A stretch of DNA of 36,695 nt from Methanomassiliicoccaceae archaeon (GCA_016281925.1 JAEEJP010000012.1:1-36695); one strand, 5' to 3'. Shown: positions 1 through 7,925, counted from the first letter of the stretch. The notes: generated from the sequence alone by a model not told the origin. Numbers and translations are program-made.

Positions 1-13
1 CAAAAACGAAGTC

Positions 14-1219
14 ATGTCCCGTTTCGACAGGGACGTCTGCATCTGCGATACGACTATCAGAGATTCGGAGAACGCCTCGGGCGTAGTCCTGTCTATGACG
101 GAGAAATACAAGCTTGCGAAGCTTATCGACAAGACCTGCGTCTCCCAGATAGACGTGGGGATGCCGTCCATAGGCATCGAAGAGAAGAAGACCGTCAAGC
201 GCATCGCGCGCATGGGCCTCGAAGCGTCCGTCATGGCGTCCAACAGGGCGGAGATCTCCGACATCAACGACAGCCTGTCATGCGACGTGGACTCCGTCTC
301 CATCGCCCTCCCCGTCTCCGAGATCCTCTACGAGAACAGATACGGCGAGACCAGCGACTGGGTCCTGGACAAGATCTTCGAATCCGTCGAATACGCGAAC
401 AGCCACGGGCTGTACACATCCTGCGTGCTCGAGGATGCCGGACGCGCCAGCCTCTCTTTCCTGGTCAACTGCGCCATGAACGCGAAGCAGGCGAACGCGG
501 ACCGCATCGTATACTGCGACAGCATCGGAGTGGGAGAGCCGTTCGACACCTTCGAGAGAGTGAAGGTCCTCAGGCAGGCCACGGATATGGACATCGAAAT
601 CCAGGCCCGCAACGACTTCGGCATGGCCACCGCGAACAGCCTCGCCGGCATAAAGGCGGGAGCCAAATTCGTCGGAGCTTCCATCATGGGGATCGGAGCC
701 AGAGCCGGAAACGCTCCGCTCGAAGAGGTCGCCCTCATCGCGGAGGAGAAACTCGGCATCGACACGAAGATCGACCTCCCCGCCCTCAGGAACGTCGCTT
801 CCGCCCTGGCCAAATCCTCCGGCCGCAGGATATGGGAATCCAAGCCCATCTTCGGAAGCGGGTGCTTCGCCCAGGAGACCGGAATCACCGCCGACGGGAA
901 CTCCACCACCGGAGGAATCCTCGAGGCTTACGACCCTCTCCTAGTAGGGGGCCACAGGGAGATCGTTCTCGGCAAGCACTGCAATGTCGAGAGCGTCATC
1001 GCCGTGCTGAAGCAGCAGGGCCAGGAAATCGATCCCGACCAGGCGGAGAAGCTGACCGAAATGGTCAAGAGGAACGCTTCCGACCTCCACCGCTGCCTGT
1101 CCACCGACGATCTGCTGGAGCTCTACCAGGATCTGGTCGACGACCAGCTGTTCGACGAGGAGCCCGATGAAGAGGACGAAGACATAATCCAGATAAATTC
1201 GGACGACGACTCCGAATGA
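14..1219 (+). CDS. NifV/homocitrate-synthase-like DRE-TIM protein lacking metal-ligand histidines
   Basis: A 401-residue protein aligning along its length with homocitrate synthase (NifV/AksA) and related Claisen-condensing DRE-TIM enzymes, without the LeuA regulatory domain. Residues 12-20 (DTTIRDSEN) match the family DTTLRDGEQ, and 200-211 and 226-238 keep the NDxGxATANSLA and RAGNAxLEE blocks. The catalytic residues are altered: the metal-binding HxHND is QARND (Q197, R199), the GERAGN glutamate is alanine (A229), and the HESGIH motif is QETGIT (Q287, T292). The protein ends in a strongly acidic tail (about 380-401). Standard acetyl-CoA condensation looks unlikely, so this is probably a repurposed paralogue. 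The frame is open to the window edge and no clear Shine-Dalgarno precedes the ATG at 14, so the true start could lie upstream of the window. Family membership is sure; function is unknown. Confidence 0.85.
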   Translation: MSRFDRDVCICDTTIRDSENASGVVLSMTEKYKLAKLIDKTCVSQIDVGMPSIGIEEKKTVKRIARMGLEASVMASNRAEISDINDSLSCDVDSVSIALPVSEILYENRYGETSDWVLDKIFESVEYANSHGLYTSCVLEDAGRASLSFLVNCAMNAKQANADRIVYCDSIGVGEPFDTFERVKVLRQATDMDIEIQARNDFGMATANSLAGIKAGAKFVGASIMGIGARAGNAPLEEVALIAEEKLGIDTKIDLPALRNVASALAKSSGRRIWESKPIFGSGCFAQETGITADGNSTTGGILEAYDPLLVGGHREIVLGKHCNVESVIAVLKQQGQEIDPDQAEKLTEMVKRNASDLHRCLSTDDLLELYQDLVDDQLFDEEPDEEDEDIIQINSDDDSE

Positions 1220-1227
1220 AGAAACAC

Positions 1228-1256
1228 GGCCCTTCGGGGCCTGCTTCCTTTTAAAG
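1228..1256 (+). terminator. Hairpin plus T-rich tract after the NifV-like gene
   Basis: GGCCC (1228-1232) pairs with GGGCC (1237-1241) across a short TTCG-type loop and is followed by a T-rich stretch to about 1253. It begins 8 bases after the stop of the NifV-like gene and fits an intrinsic terminator. Confidence 0.5.
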
Positions 1257-1298
1257 ATCATTCCGAATCATTTGGATGCCCGTCCCGTCCCGGGCGTC

Positions 1299-2198
1299 TC
1301 ATCTGAGAGTCACCAAAGTCCCGCCGTATCTGGGGCTGTATTCGCTCTCCATCGGGCGCTCCGAATCGAAAGGCAGGACAGTGCTCAGCCCGGCGAGGGT
1401 CAGGGTGCTGTCGATGCAGACCACGTTTCCGTTGGGGTCGTCGCGGATCAGAAGCGTCTTGTGGTCGGCCGAAAGATGGACGAAATAGCGGGACTTTCTG
1501 AATCCGTCCGACCTGAGCGTATCCGGTCCGGTCCTGATGATGGGATGCTTCGAAGGCTTAAGCTTCTCCGCGAAGCCCTCCGGCGAATCCTCGGGCGGCC
1601 GGGGCGCGGAAGACTGGGTTCCGGCGGCTTCGGATGGTTTGCTCTCCATCATCAGCAGCTCCGCCTTCAGAAGTTCGACCTCATCCTCCTTGGCCGCGAT
1701 GATCTTGGAGTCCTCCTCCTTGATCCTGTTCAGCCCGTCGATCTGGGCGCTCAGATCGGCGATCGTCTTCTCCAGGGACGCAGTCTGCTCCCTGACTGCC
1801 TTCGCGATCTGCTCGTTCATGACGCTCTCGTAGATCTCCTGGAGGAACGGCTGAAGGATGGTCCTGTTGTTCTCCCAAAGATACTTGCTGAGAGAATCGA
1901 TCTGGTCCTTTTTCATTTCATAAAGGAACGAGCCGTCGATCCTCTTCAGAGGCTTTGCGAAATAGTTCTGCCCGGTGCTCGGATTCAAACTGAGGGAGAC
2001 GATCCATATCTCACCGGGGCTTATGTCCAGAATATGGTTGTTGTCCCTGTATACCCTCTTGCCATGGTACATTCCCGAGACATTGCTGCGGTCATCGTAA
2101 TCGAATCTCACGACCCCGGCTTCCATCAGCGGATCCCAGTCCTCGTCGGAAGTGCCGTATTTGTCATTGTTAGACGCGATCCAATCGTTGAATTCCAT
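1299..2198 (-). CDS. Hypothetical coiled-coil protein coupled to a NYN-domain gene
   Basis: About 299 residues and of no family I recognise. The start at 2198 (MEFNDW) is chosen because GGAGG lies seven bases ahead of it. The N-terminal third is rich in acidic and aromatic residues. The centre, roughly residues 125-190, is a heptad-rich coiled coil (SLEKTIADLSAQIDGLNRI and onward), and a Pro/Ser-rich linker leads to a C-terminal segment of about 75 residues that could be a small beta-rich domain. The gene begins inside the 3' end of the NYN-domain gene (73-base overlap, different frame), so the two are probably co-transcribed and translationally coupled. A role with the NYN protein, for example as a partner or scaffold, is inference from position only. 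Confidence 0.75.
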   Translation of the reverse strand: MEFNDWIASNNDKYGTSDEDWDPLMEAGVVRFDYDDRSNVSGMYHGKRVYRDNNHILDISPGEIWIVSLSLNPSTGQNYFAKPLKRIDGSFLYEMKKDQIDSLSKYLWENNRTILQPFLQEIYESVMNEQIAKAVREQTASLEKTIADLSAQIDGLNRIKEEDSKIIAAKEDEVELLKAELLMMESKPSEAAGTQSSAPRPPEDSPEGFAEKLKPSKHPIIRTGPDTLRSDGFRKSRYFVHLSADHKTLLIRDDPNGNVVCIDSTLTLAGLSTVLPFDSERPMESEYSPRYGGTLVTLR

Positions 2199-2758
2199 CG
2201 GACCGCCTCCGTATTTCCGTCCTGAAGGACATCGGAAAGATTCACGAGTGACAGTATGGGCTCTTTGTCCAGATTGTGGTAGACATCGCACTGACGCTCC
2301 ATCTCATCCGATTTGGATGTGCTGAACGCGGCGACCTCCACCCTTTTGCCGGCGGCCTGGACCTCCTGTATCGCGGGGATGAAATCTCTGTCTCCGCTGA
2401 CGACCACGGCGACATCGTAATTGTTCTTGTACGCATGGGTCACCATCTGGACTGCCATGGCCACGTCAACTTCCTTCTGCACGTTCTGGTCAGGATCGTA
2501 GGAATCCCTGGCGATGACCCGAAATCCTTTGTACCTGAGGTAATCATGGAAGCGCTTCGATTTATCGGTGGCATCGATGGCGCCTTTGCTGTCGAATACA
2601 TAGGCGGCAATCAGTTTTCTGGGGCCTTTAAGGCACCTCACCAGAGACACGTAGTCCACTCTGGAATACTTGGAATCCGCTGATACGCTTTTGACTATGT
2701 TCCTGAGATCGATGAAGATCATGATGCGGTCGTTCGCGTCGTAGGATATGATTGACAT
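2126..2758 (-). CDS. NYN-domain protein, LabA/DUF88 type (putative PIN-like ribonuclease)
   Basis: A 210-residue protein with the LabA-like NYN fold, a PIN-related RNase family. Residues 12-20 give the first acidic strand (IMIFIDLRN). The segment around 96-128 has the hallmark KEVDVAMAVQM ... AYKNNYDVAVVVSGDRDF, which supplies the Asp residues expected to bind Mg2+. The last 40 or so residues (after about 170) are poorly conserved-looking and overlap the start of the next gene. The start at 2758 has a strong purine-rich Shine-Dalgarno (AGAGGGGGA) upstream. The RNA target is unknown. The pairing with a coiled-coil protein recalls small RNA-processing or defence modules, but nothing here proves that. 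Confidence 0.88.
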   Translation of the reverse strand: MSIISYDANDRIMIFIDLRNIVKSVSADSKYSRVDYVSLVRCLKGPRKLIAAYVFDSKGAIDATDKSKRFHDYLRYKGFRVIARDSYDPDQNVQKEVDVAMAVQMVTHAYKNNYDVAVVVSGDRDFIPAIQEVQAAGKRVEVAAFSTSKSDEMERQCDVYHNLDKEPILSLVNLSDVLQDGNTEAVRWNSTIGSRLTMTNTALPTRTGIR

Positions 2759-3003
2759 TCTGATTCCCCCTCTTGCCGCAGATCTGGCGCGGCTTATTCC
2801 TCCCGGCAGGAACGGGTTTCAAAGAATGATATGGATTGCCAAATATTTAGGATATCCTATACTTATGATAAAAACATGCCTTCCAATAAAGCAACAGAAT
2901 GCATCCAACAATAATTATAACAACCAAGACCATTGGAACTCAAATGATATCACGTTATAATCGGCAATAATGCAAACAAAACTCATAGACAGTTTGTTTG
3001 ACT

Positions 3004-3016
3004 GGATATATTTTTT
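3004..3016 (+). promoter_or_regulatory. TATA box of the ribbon-helix-helix gene
   Basis: GGATATATTTTTT lies about 26-38 bases ahead of the ATG at 3042, the usual archaeal TATA-to-start distance for a leaderless or nearly leaderless transcript. Confidence 0.5.
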
Positions 3017-3040
3017 GTACATCAATGTAATATGATGTAC
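3017..3040 (+). promoter_or_regulatory. Palindromic operator immediately ahead of the RHH gene
   Basis: A perfect 8-base inverted repeat, GTACATCA (3017-3024) and TGATGTAC (3033-3040), separated by 8 bases. It ends one base before the ATG at 3042 and lies directly downstream of a TATA box. Ribbon-helix-helix proteins bind such repeats as dimers of dimers, so autoregulation by the downstream gene is the natural reading. The symmetry is observed; the role is inferred. Confidence 0.6.
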
Positions 3041-3041
3041 T

Positions 3042-3548
3042 ATGGGAACAGCAGGACAGACTTCTGTTCAGATATCAGTCAAAATCAGCACCGTGCTGAG
3101 GAAGAGGCTCGATGAAGAACGGTCGCTCCAAGGCGAAACAATCGCGGAACTTGTCAACGACGCGCTCAAATTCTATCTGGATTACAGAGAGAAAAGACGC
3201 ATCGAATACTGCCAGAACTATGAGATGATGAGGAATCTGGATCTGGTAATCCCGGAAAAAACAGATAACGCGAAGCACCCGGCGGAAAAATCTGCCGGAC
3301 CGCAGAATTGCGGGGGGGGGGAACGCCGATCAGGCTGCCATCCTGAAGGGGAACGGTTGATCTGGATGCCGATAGAGCGGATGCGTCCGGCCCGGGAACA
3401 TCCGGAAAGCATGCCGAATCCTATCGGCAGAACCCATGAACAATCTTACACCGGCCCGATACAGGATATCGTCGGGTTCCCGTGGCAGCCCGGACGGTAC
3501 TGGACTCGATCGCCGCCTGACACGGACGGACACATCGGCCGCGACTGA
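3042..3548 (+). CDS. Ribbon-helix-helix transcriptional regulator with a G10 tract; C-terminus uncertain
   Basis: Residues about 8-55 (VQISVKISTVLRKRLDEE, then IAELVNDALKFYLDY) form a beta strand and two helices typical of MetJ/Arc-type ribbon-helix-helix DNA-binding proteins. After residue 90 the frame passes through ten consecutive G (3312-3321) and continues as a low-quality Arg/Pro-rich tail to 3548. With nine Gs it would instead read NADQAAILKGNG and stop at 3360, giving a compact protein of about 105 residues. The tail as written is therefore probably a frameshift product, by sequencing error or slippage. No toxin gene follows. The upstream palindrome suggests autoregulation. The DNA-binding domain is convincing; the end is not. 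Confidence 0.7.
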   Translation: MGTAGQTSVQISVKISTVLRKRLDEERSLQGETIAELVNDALKFYLDYREKRRIEYCQNYEMMRNLDLVIPEKTDNAKHPAEKSAGPQNCGGGERRSGCHPEGERLIWMPIERMRPAREHPESMPNPIGRTHEQSYTGPIQDIVGFPWQPGRYWTRSPPDTDGHIGRD

Positions 3549-3871
3549 AATCAATGCGAAGAACGCTTGCCGGAAATGCTGCCGCGCCGCGGATGCGACG
3601 GCAGAATCAAGGACCTTTTTACCCATCTAAAGACCTGGGAAACACCTGATAAAACAGTCAATGAATAAGATGGACGGAACGGATCGGACTGTTATGAACG
3701 GGGCATCGATGCGCAGGGATGGCTTTGACATTCATATGAAATCCATACGAAATCAGTGCAGATTCCGTTCGCATCAGAACCTCAGATATCAGAAATCTGC
3801 TGCAGACTTTTCTTTAACAATCTTATACCACTCCTATGCCACTTTTAACCTGTAAAGGCATCTCACATGAC
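3549..3871. other. Intergenic stretch with no supported gene
   Basis: About 320 bases between the RHH reading frame and the winged-helix gene (about 510 bases if the RHH protein ends at 3360). Short open frames on both strands have compositions typical of noise and resemble no family. A weak AT-rich element near 3810-3835 could be the promoter of the next gene. Nothing else is seen. Confidence 0.5.
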
Positions 3872-4315
3872 ATGTCCTCAGAAGCTAATTTCAGGCTGTT
3901 CGAGACGAAACATGTGCTTCGCATACTGGTGTACCTGCATCTGTGCGGTCCGAAGAGCAAATCCGACATCTATAGGGCGGTATCCACCAATCCGCGGATG
4001 GCAGAGAAGCTGGATCTCATGGAATCCCGCGGGCTAGTGGAAAGGATGCCGATGGAATCCGGAAAAAAGAAGGTGATCTACGACCTTACGCCAAGCGGAG
4101 AGAACTGCGCATCGATGTTCTGCCGCATGGAGGAGGAATCGGGCGTGCCCCTTTCGGAGCTCAGATCCGATTTCCTCAGGAAAAGCATCCCAGAACTGAG
4201 GAATAACAAAGGAATCCGAGGCGGGGACTCCCGCCTCAATCATATTTCCTGTTGTCCGTCACATGCTTGGCCTTTCCCTCGAATCTTTCAAGGGTCCCGG
4301 GAAGCTCCAGCTTGA
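3872..4315 (+). CDS. Winged-helix (MarR-like) DNA-binding protein
   Basis: About 147 residues from the ATG at 3872, preferred over an upstream ATG at 3836 because the domain begins right after it. Residues about 8-75 (FETKHVLRILVYLHL, KSDIYRAVSTN, MESRGLVER, then a basic wing KKKVIYDLTPSGE) fit an archaeal winged-helix domain that predicts a single-domain regulator. The last 27 or so codons overlap the 3' end of the phenylacetate-CoA ligase on the other strand and read like an unselected tail (PSHAWPFPRIFQ), so the native stop may have been lost near the hairpin at 4218. Its target is unknown; control of the neighbouring ligase is only a guess. Confidence 0.7.
   Translation: MSSEANFRLFETKHVLRILVYLHLCGPKSKSDIYRAVSTNPRMAEKLDLMESRGLVERMPMESGKKKVIYDLTPSGENCASMFCRMEEESGVPLSELRSDFLRKSIPELRNNKGIRGGDSRLNHISCCPSHAWPFPRIFQGSREAPA
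4218..4237. terminator. Perfect 8-bp hairpin at a convergent gene junction
   Basis: GAGGCGGG (4218-4225) pairs perfectly with CCCGCCTC (4230-4237) across a four-base loop. It lies where the winged-helix gene (+) and the ligase (-) converge and includes part of the ligase stop codon. A bidirectional terminator is likely. Confidence 0.45.
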
Positions 4316-5537
4316 CGTTCGCTTTGATGTTCAGAACATCCTTGAGCCTTCTGGAAAGCTCGTTGGTCATATTATTGATCTCCACGGCATCGTCAGTCAG
4401 GGCGTCCTCGTTGAGCTCGACGGCGACGGTCATGGAGTCCATGTAATTCTCGTTGGTCAGCGTGATATGGTAGAACGGCGAAAGGAACGGAAGCTCGCCG
4501 ATGACGCTCTCTATCTGGGACGGGAACACGTTGACGCCGCGGACCACCAGCATGTCGTCGGAGCGCCCGGATATCCTCATGAGCCTGGGATGGGTCCTTC
4601 CGCAGGGGCAGGGCGACCAGTCCAAAGCGGAGATGTCGCCGATTTTGTATCTGATCAGCGGGAACGCCTCTTTCTTGAGCATGGTGACCACGATCTCGCC
4701 CCTTTCCCCGTCCTTGCAGGGGTTCCCGTTCTCGTCGAGAATCTCCATGTAGCAGAGATCCGCCCATATATGGAGCCCGCACTGCTTCTCGCATTCCAGG
4801 AACATAGGGCCGTAGAATTCGCTGGCTCCGTAGCAGTTATGCACCCTTATCCCGGTCCTTTCCTGCAGCTTCTTCCTCATGCTCTCGGACCAGGGCTCCC
4901 CTCCGGCGATGGCCAGCCTGACCTTGGTGTCCCTGCGGATGTCCACCCCTATCTGATCGCATGTGTCGGCGATATGAAACATATAGGAAGGCGTCCCGGC
5001 AACGGCCGTGACCGGAAGATCCTGCATCAGCTGTATCTGCCTGCTGGTGTTGCCGGTGCTCGTGGGAAGGACGGTGGCGCCGATCTTCTCGGCTCCGTAA
5101 TGCACTCCGAGCCCCCCGGTGAAAAGCCCGTACCCATGGAAATTCTGGAGCATATCCTTCTTCGTCATTCCGAAGGAAGTCATTCCTCTGGCCAGGGATT
5201 CAGACCAGTTGTCAAGATCGGTCTGGGTATAGCCTACGACGGTCGGCTTTCCGGTGGTCCCGGAAGACACGTGTATCCTCACCAGATCGTCATATGGCCT
5301 GACGAACAGTTTGTCCGGATAATTGTCGCGAAGATCGGACTTCCTCATGAAGGGTATCTTCCTGAAATCCTCGAAGCTGTTGATGTCGTCCGGAGTGAGA
5401 CCGGCGGATTCCATTTTCTTCCTGAAAAAACCGGAGAGGGAATACATCTCGCGTACCTTAGCCTTGATGAGCTCCAGCTGCATCTTCTCCAGTTCCTCGC
5501 GAGGCATAGTCTCCAATTCTTCGTTCCAGAAAGCCAT
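4236..5537 (-). CDS. paaK: Phenylacetate-CoA ligase family (AMP-forming aryl-CoA ligase)
   Basis: A 433-residue adenylate-forming enzyme of the PaaK family, normal in length, converting an aryl acid such as phenylacetate or indoleacetate to its CoA thioester with ATP. Counted from the ATG at 5537, the P-loop-like SSGTTGKPT is near residue 92, YGLFTGGLG near 136, and the GASEFYGP acceptor motif near 235; SGRSDDMLVVRGVNVFPSQIE marks the C-terminal lid domain. The start at 5537 (MAFWNEE) has a GGTG Shine-Dalgarno and matches the N-terminus of the paralogue at 33.7 kb. In methanogens such ligases accompany indolepyruvate ferredoxin oxidoreductase and interconvert aryl-CoA and aryl acid; that partner is not in the window. 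Unlike its paralogue, this copy has no ACT gene beside it. Confidence 0.92.
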   Translation of the reverse strand: MAFWNEELETMPREELEKMQLELIKAKVREMYSLSGFFRKKMESAGLTPDDINSFEDFRKIPFMRKSDLRDNYPDKLFVRPYDDLVRIHVSSGTTGKPTVVGYTQTDLDNWSESLARGMTSFGMTKKDMLQNFHGYGLFTGGLGVHYGAEKIGATVLPTSTGNTSRQIQLMQDLPVTAVAGTPSYMFHIADTCDQIGVDIRRDTKVRLAIAGGEPWSESMRKKLQERTGIRVHNCYGASEFYGPMFLECEKQCGLHIWADLCYMEILDENGNPCKDGERGEIVVTMLKKEAFPLIRYKIGDISALDWSPCPCGRTHPRLMRISGRSDDMLVVRGVNVFPSQIESVIGELPFLSPFYHITLTNENYMDSMTVAVELNEDALTDDAVEINNMTNELSRRLKDVLNIKANVKLELPGTLERFEGKAKHVTDNRKYD

Positions 5538-5702
5538 GTTCACACCTTGCTCCGTGCTATCAATTGACACACTGCAGTACCTGCATAGCGCACGGACTTT
5601 AAAGTATTGCGCAGAAAACCCGGTGCGGGAAGGCAGGTCCGGCCTCCGACGGCATCGGACCCGCTTATGCGCGCCGGCATAGGACTTCGGTGCGGGAATC
5701 CG

Positions 5703-6116
5703 TCAGCCCTTCTTTTCCGATATCGATTCTATCACATCATTATATCTTTTCATGACAAATACGGCATTGTTGATCATTATTTTGAGATCCTCCGGCTTCT
5801 TCAGGAATTTCGCCGGGAATGTCACCTGGAATGTCGGCATCAAACTGCCGTCTACAGTCTTGATCTCGAATCTGCCGCAATACAGATTCTTGGATTTGTC
5901 GAAGAGAACGGCGCTGGCTCTGTCGATGGACTCTTCGGATATCACGCGGCTGAAATTGAAAGCGGCCACTTCTATGTATGACTGATATACGGTCACCAAA
6001 CAGGGGACATTTCTGGAACGGGTCATCAGAACATAATCGTTGCCCGCGGCACTGTATTCCAGATCCAGCTTTTTCAGCTGCTTCTTGGTTCTCTTCAGCA
6101 GTTCGCTTTTCTTCAT
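5703..6116 (-). CDS. Small hypothetical protein, possibly YbjN/chaperone-like fold
   Basis: 137 residues, not confidently recognised. It opens with a basic helix (MKKSELLKRTKKQLKK), continues with a run of strands (DYVLMTRSRNVPCLVTVYQSYIEVAAFNF) and ends with helices. This pattern loosely recalls YbjN-like or type-III-chaperone-like small alpha/beta proteins. It has no signal peptide or membrane segment and is probably cytoplasmic. The start at 6116 is supported by a GGAGGGAGG Shine-Dalgarno. It stands alone between the ligase and the MATE gene on the same strand, with spacers over 130 bases on each side, so it is probably its own transcription unit. Confidence 0.75.
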   Translation of the reverse strand: MKKSELLKRTKKQLKKLDLEYSAAGNDYVLMTRSRNVPCLVTVYQSYIEVAAFNFSRVISEESIDRASAVLFDKSKNLYCGRFEIKTVDGSLMPTFQVTFPAKFLKKPEDLKIMINNAVFVMKRYNDVIESISEKKG

Positions 6117-6321
6117 AGCCTCCCTCCGTTTTTTTTGCGATTCGTGCTCTCATTCGGAATGATCGGCCGTCTGTTTCCGGTTTTGGACCGCCGTCATGCC
6201 TATAAGATTCAAATACACAATCCATTTTTGAATATTAATATCTATCCACTGAACCATCGCTCAGACAGAGCATAAAATCATCCCTCCCGGCTGGATCGCC
6301 TGGCGCAGACACTGCGGCGGC

Positions 6322-7680
6322 TCATGACAGAACCTTTCCAGGCCCCAAATATCCGTACATCCCGCCCAATCTAAGGATGAAAGCGACGGATACGCAGGCA
6401 GTCAGGAATTCGGTCAGAGGCAGGGCAAACCAGATGGCATCGATTCCGAACGCTTCGGGGAGCAGCAGAATCAGCGGGACGAGAAGCACGACAGAACGTA
6501 TGACCGATATGGCTGCGGAGACCCGTCCATTGGACAGCGACGTGAACAGCGAGGACGCGTATACATTGACGCACATGAACAGGAATCCTATCGAATATAT
6601 CGCCGCGCCTGAGACCATTATGTCCGTCACGGACGAGTCCCCGGCGAAGAACTCCGCTATATTCGAGGCGAATATCTCCATTATAGCGAAAGTGACCACG
6701 GAAAGGCAGCCGATGAATGCCATGGATATGCGGAACAGCTCCCCCATGGCCGGACGGTCCCCTTTGCCGTAATCGTATGACATCACAGGCGCCACCCCGT
6801 TGGAATAGCCTATGGCGGCCGCCAGAGCGAGGAAATGCGCGTATGACACGATGGTGATCGCGGAAACCCCGTCCGGCCCCATATAACGCATCATCACGGT
6901 GTTGTAGCAGAGCACCACCAGGCCTCCCGCCAGCTCGCTGGCCATCTCGGACATGCCGTTGGAGCACACGGAAACGATCACCGAGGGGTCTCTGGAAGGG
7001 GAAGAGAAACGGAGGGACATCCTGCCGCGGAAGAACAGTGCGATGCATACCAGAGACGGTACGGCCGACCCTATCCCGCTGGCTATGGCAGCACCGGTCA
7101 GACCCATGCCAAACACGCATATGAAAAGCCAGTCCAGGACGAGGTTGGTCAGCCCGCCGGCCACGGAAAGCGCGAATGACATCCCCGGCCTTTCCGCCAC
7201 TATCAGGAACTGTATCAGGACGAACTGGAGGAACACGAACGGCGCGAACGCTATGTATGCGCGGCCGTATTCCGCCGAGCCAGCTGACAGGGTCTCATCG
7301 GCGCCCATCAGCCCGACTAAGGGATCCATGAACGCAAATCCGAAGACGGCCAGCGCAGAAGAAATCAGAAGCGAAACCAGAGCTATCTCCGAGAAAGAGC
7401 GGTTCGCGCGCTCGGCCTCGCCTTTTCCCAGGAGATTGGCCACATAAGCGCTTCCACCCGTCGCGAACATGAAGCCCATCCCGGTGAGCAGAGAGGCAAG
7501 AGGCATCAGTATGTTGATGGATGCCAAAGCGTCGGTCCCGACGAAATTGGATACGAACGCGCCGTCGACCAGGCTGTAGGTCGAGATGAACATCATCATA
7601 GCAATCGAAGGGACGGCGAACTTCAGGGTCTTTGACCACCCTCTTATCTGTCCAAGCTCGCTTTCAGCGGTCTCGCCCAT
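6322..7680 (-). CDS. MATE-family multidrug/Na+ or H+ antiporter
   Basis: A 452-residue protein of the usual MATE length with about twelve hydrophobic helices in two homologous halves. The first half begins around residue 18 (KTLKFAVPSIAMMMFISTYS) with VDGAFVSNFVGTDALA, typical of MATE helix 1 and the loop after it, in the DinF/MepA-like branch. The second half starts near residue 235 (SNGMSEMASELAGGLVVLCYN). It probably exports cationic drugs or metabolites in exchange for Na+ or H+; the substrate cannot be read from sequence. The start at 7680 has a TATA box (AATATAAACG) about 25 bases ahead and no Shine-Dalgarno, suggesting a leaderless message. It is divergent from the small membrane protein at 7764. 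Confidence 0.93.
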   Translation of the reverse strand: MGETAESELGQIRGWSKTLKFAVPSIAMMMFISTYSLVDGAFVSNFVGTDALASINILMPLASLLTGMGFMFATGGSAYVANLLGKGEAERANRSFSEIALVSLLISSALAVFGFAFMDPLVGLMGADETLSAGSAEYGRAYIAFAPFVFLQFVLIQFLIVAERPGMSFALSVAGGLTNLVLDWLFICVFGMGLTGAAIASGIGSAVPSLVCIALFFRGRMSLRFSSPSRDPSVIVSVCSNGMSEMASELAGGLVVLCYNTVMMRYMGPDGVSAITIVSYAHFLALAAAIGYSNGVAPVMSYDYGKGDRPAMGELFRISMAFIGCLSVVTFAIMEIFASNIAEFFAGDSSVTDIMVSGAAIYSIGFLFMCVNVYASSLFTSLSNGRVSAAISVIRSVVLLVPLILLLPEAFGIDAIWFALPLTEFLTACVSVAFILRLGGMYGYLGPGKVLS

Positions 7681-7701
7681 ACCGCATAATCCTATGGCGC
7701 G

Positions 7702-7737
7702 TTTATATTGTTGCGCCCTCTGTCCTCCAATTTATAT
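7702..7737. promoter_or_regulatory. Divergent TATA boxes for MATE (-) and the small membrane protein (+)
   Basis: On the minus strand AATATAAACG (around 7703-7712) lies about 25 bases before the MATE start. On the plus strand ATTTATATCC (around 7728-7737) lies about 27 bases before the ATG at 7764. Both spacings fit leaderless archaeal promoters. Confidence 0.55.
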
Positions 7738-7763
7738 CCGTAACGCCATGCGCAACCGATAGT

Positions 7764-7925
7764 ATGGATCAGACCTGGTATATGGTGGGCGTGGCCGTAG
7801 TCGTCGTAATAATGTGCATCGGCATCCTGGGGATGTACATCGGAAGGGGAAAGAGGAAAGCCCGCCGATCGCATCTGCCTGAGGCGGTTCCGAAGAAAGA
7901 AATGTGGGCCCCTCGGATAAGATAA
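7764..7925 (+). CDS. 53-residue single-pass membrane protein
   Basis: A short frame starting at the ATG at 7764. Residues 6-27 (YMVGVAVVVVIMCIGILGMY) form one strong transmembrane helix, followed by a basic cytoplasmic patch (GRGKRKARR) and about 20 polar residues. That topology suggests an N-out, C-in anchor. A TATA box 27 bases upstream supports independent expression. It ends at a TAA 26 bases ahead of the chelatase-like start. It belongs to no family I recognise. Small membrane proteins often sit beside transporters or exported systems, but no role can be assigned. Confidence 0.6.
   Translation: MDQTWYMVGVAVVVVIMCIGILGMYIGRGKRKARRSHLPEAVPKKEMWAPRIR

Noticed and set aside
280-1170. Long Arg/His/Pro-rich frame inside the NifV-like gene
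   Set aside because: Same strand, another frame, and composition of a shadow frame.
3330-3626. 98-residue minus-strand frame in the gap after the RHH gene
   Set aside because: No ribosome site, no family and a composition typical of antisense noise.
4263-5567. A 434-residue open frame on the plus strand opposite the phenylacetate-CoA ligase
   Set aside because: It is the antisense of a well-conserved ligase. The codon bias of this GC-rich DNA keeps antisense frames open, and the sequence resembles no family.
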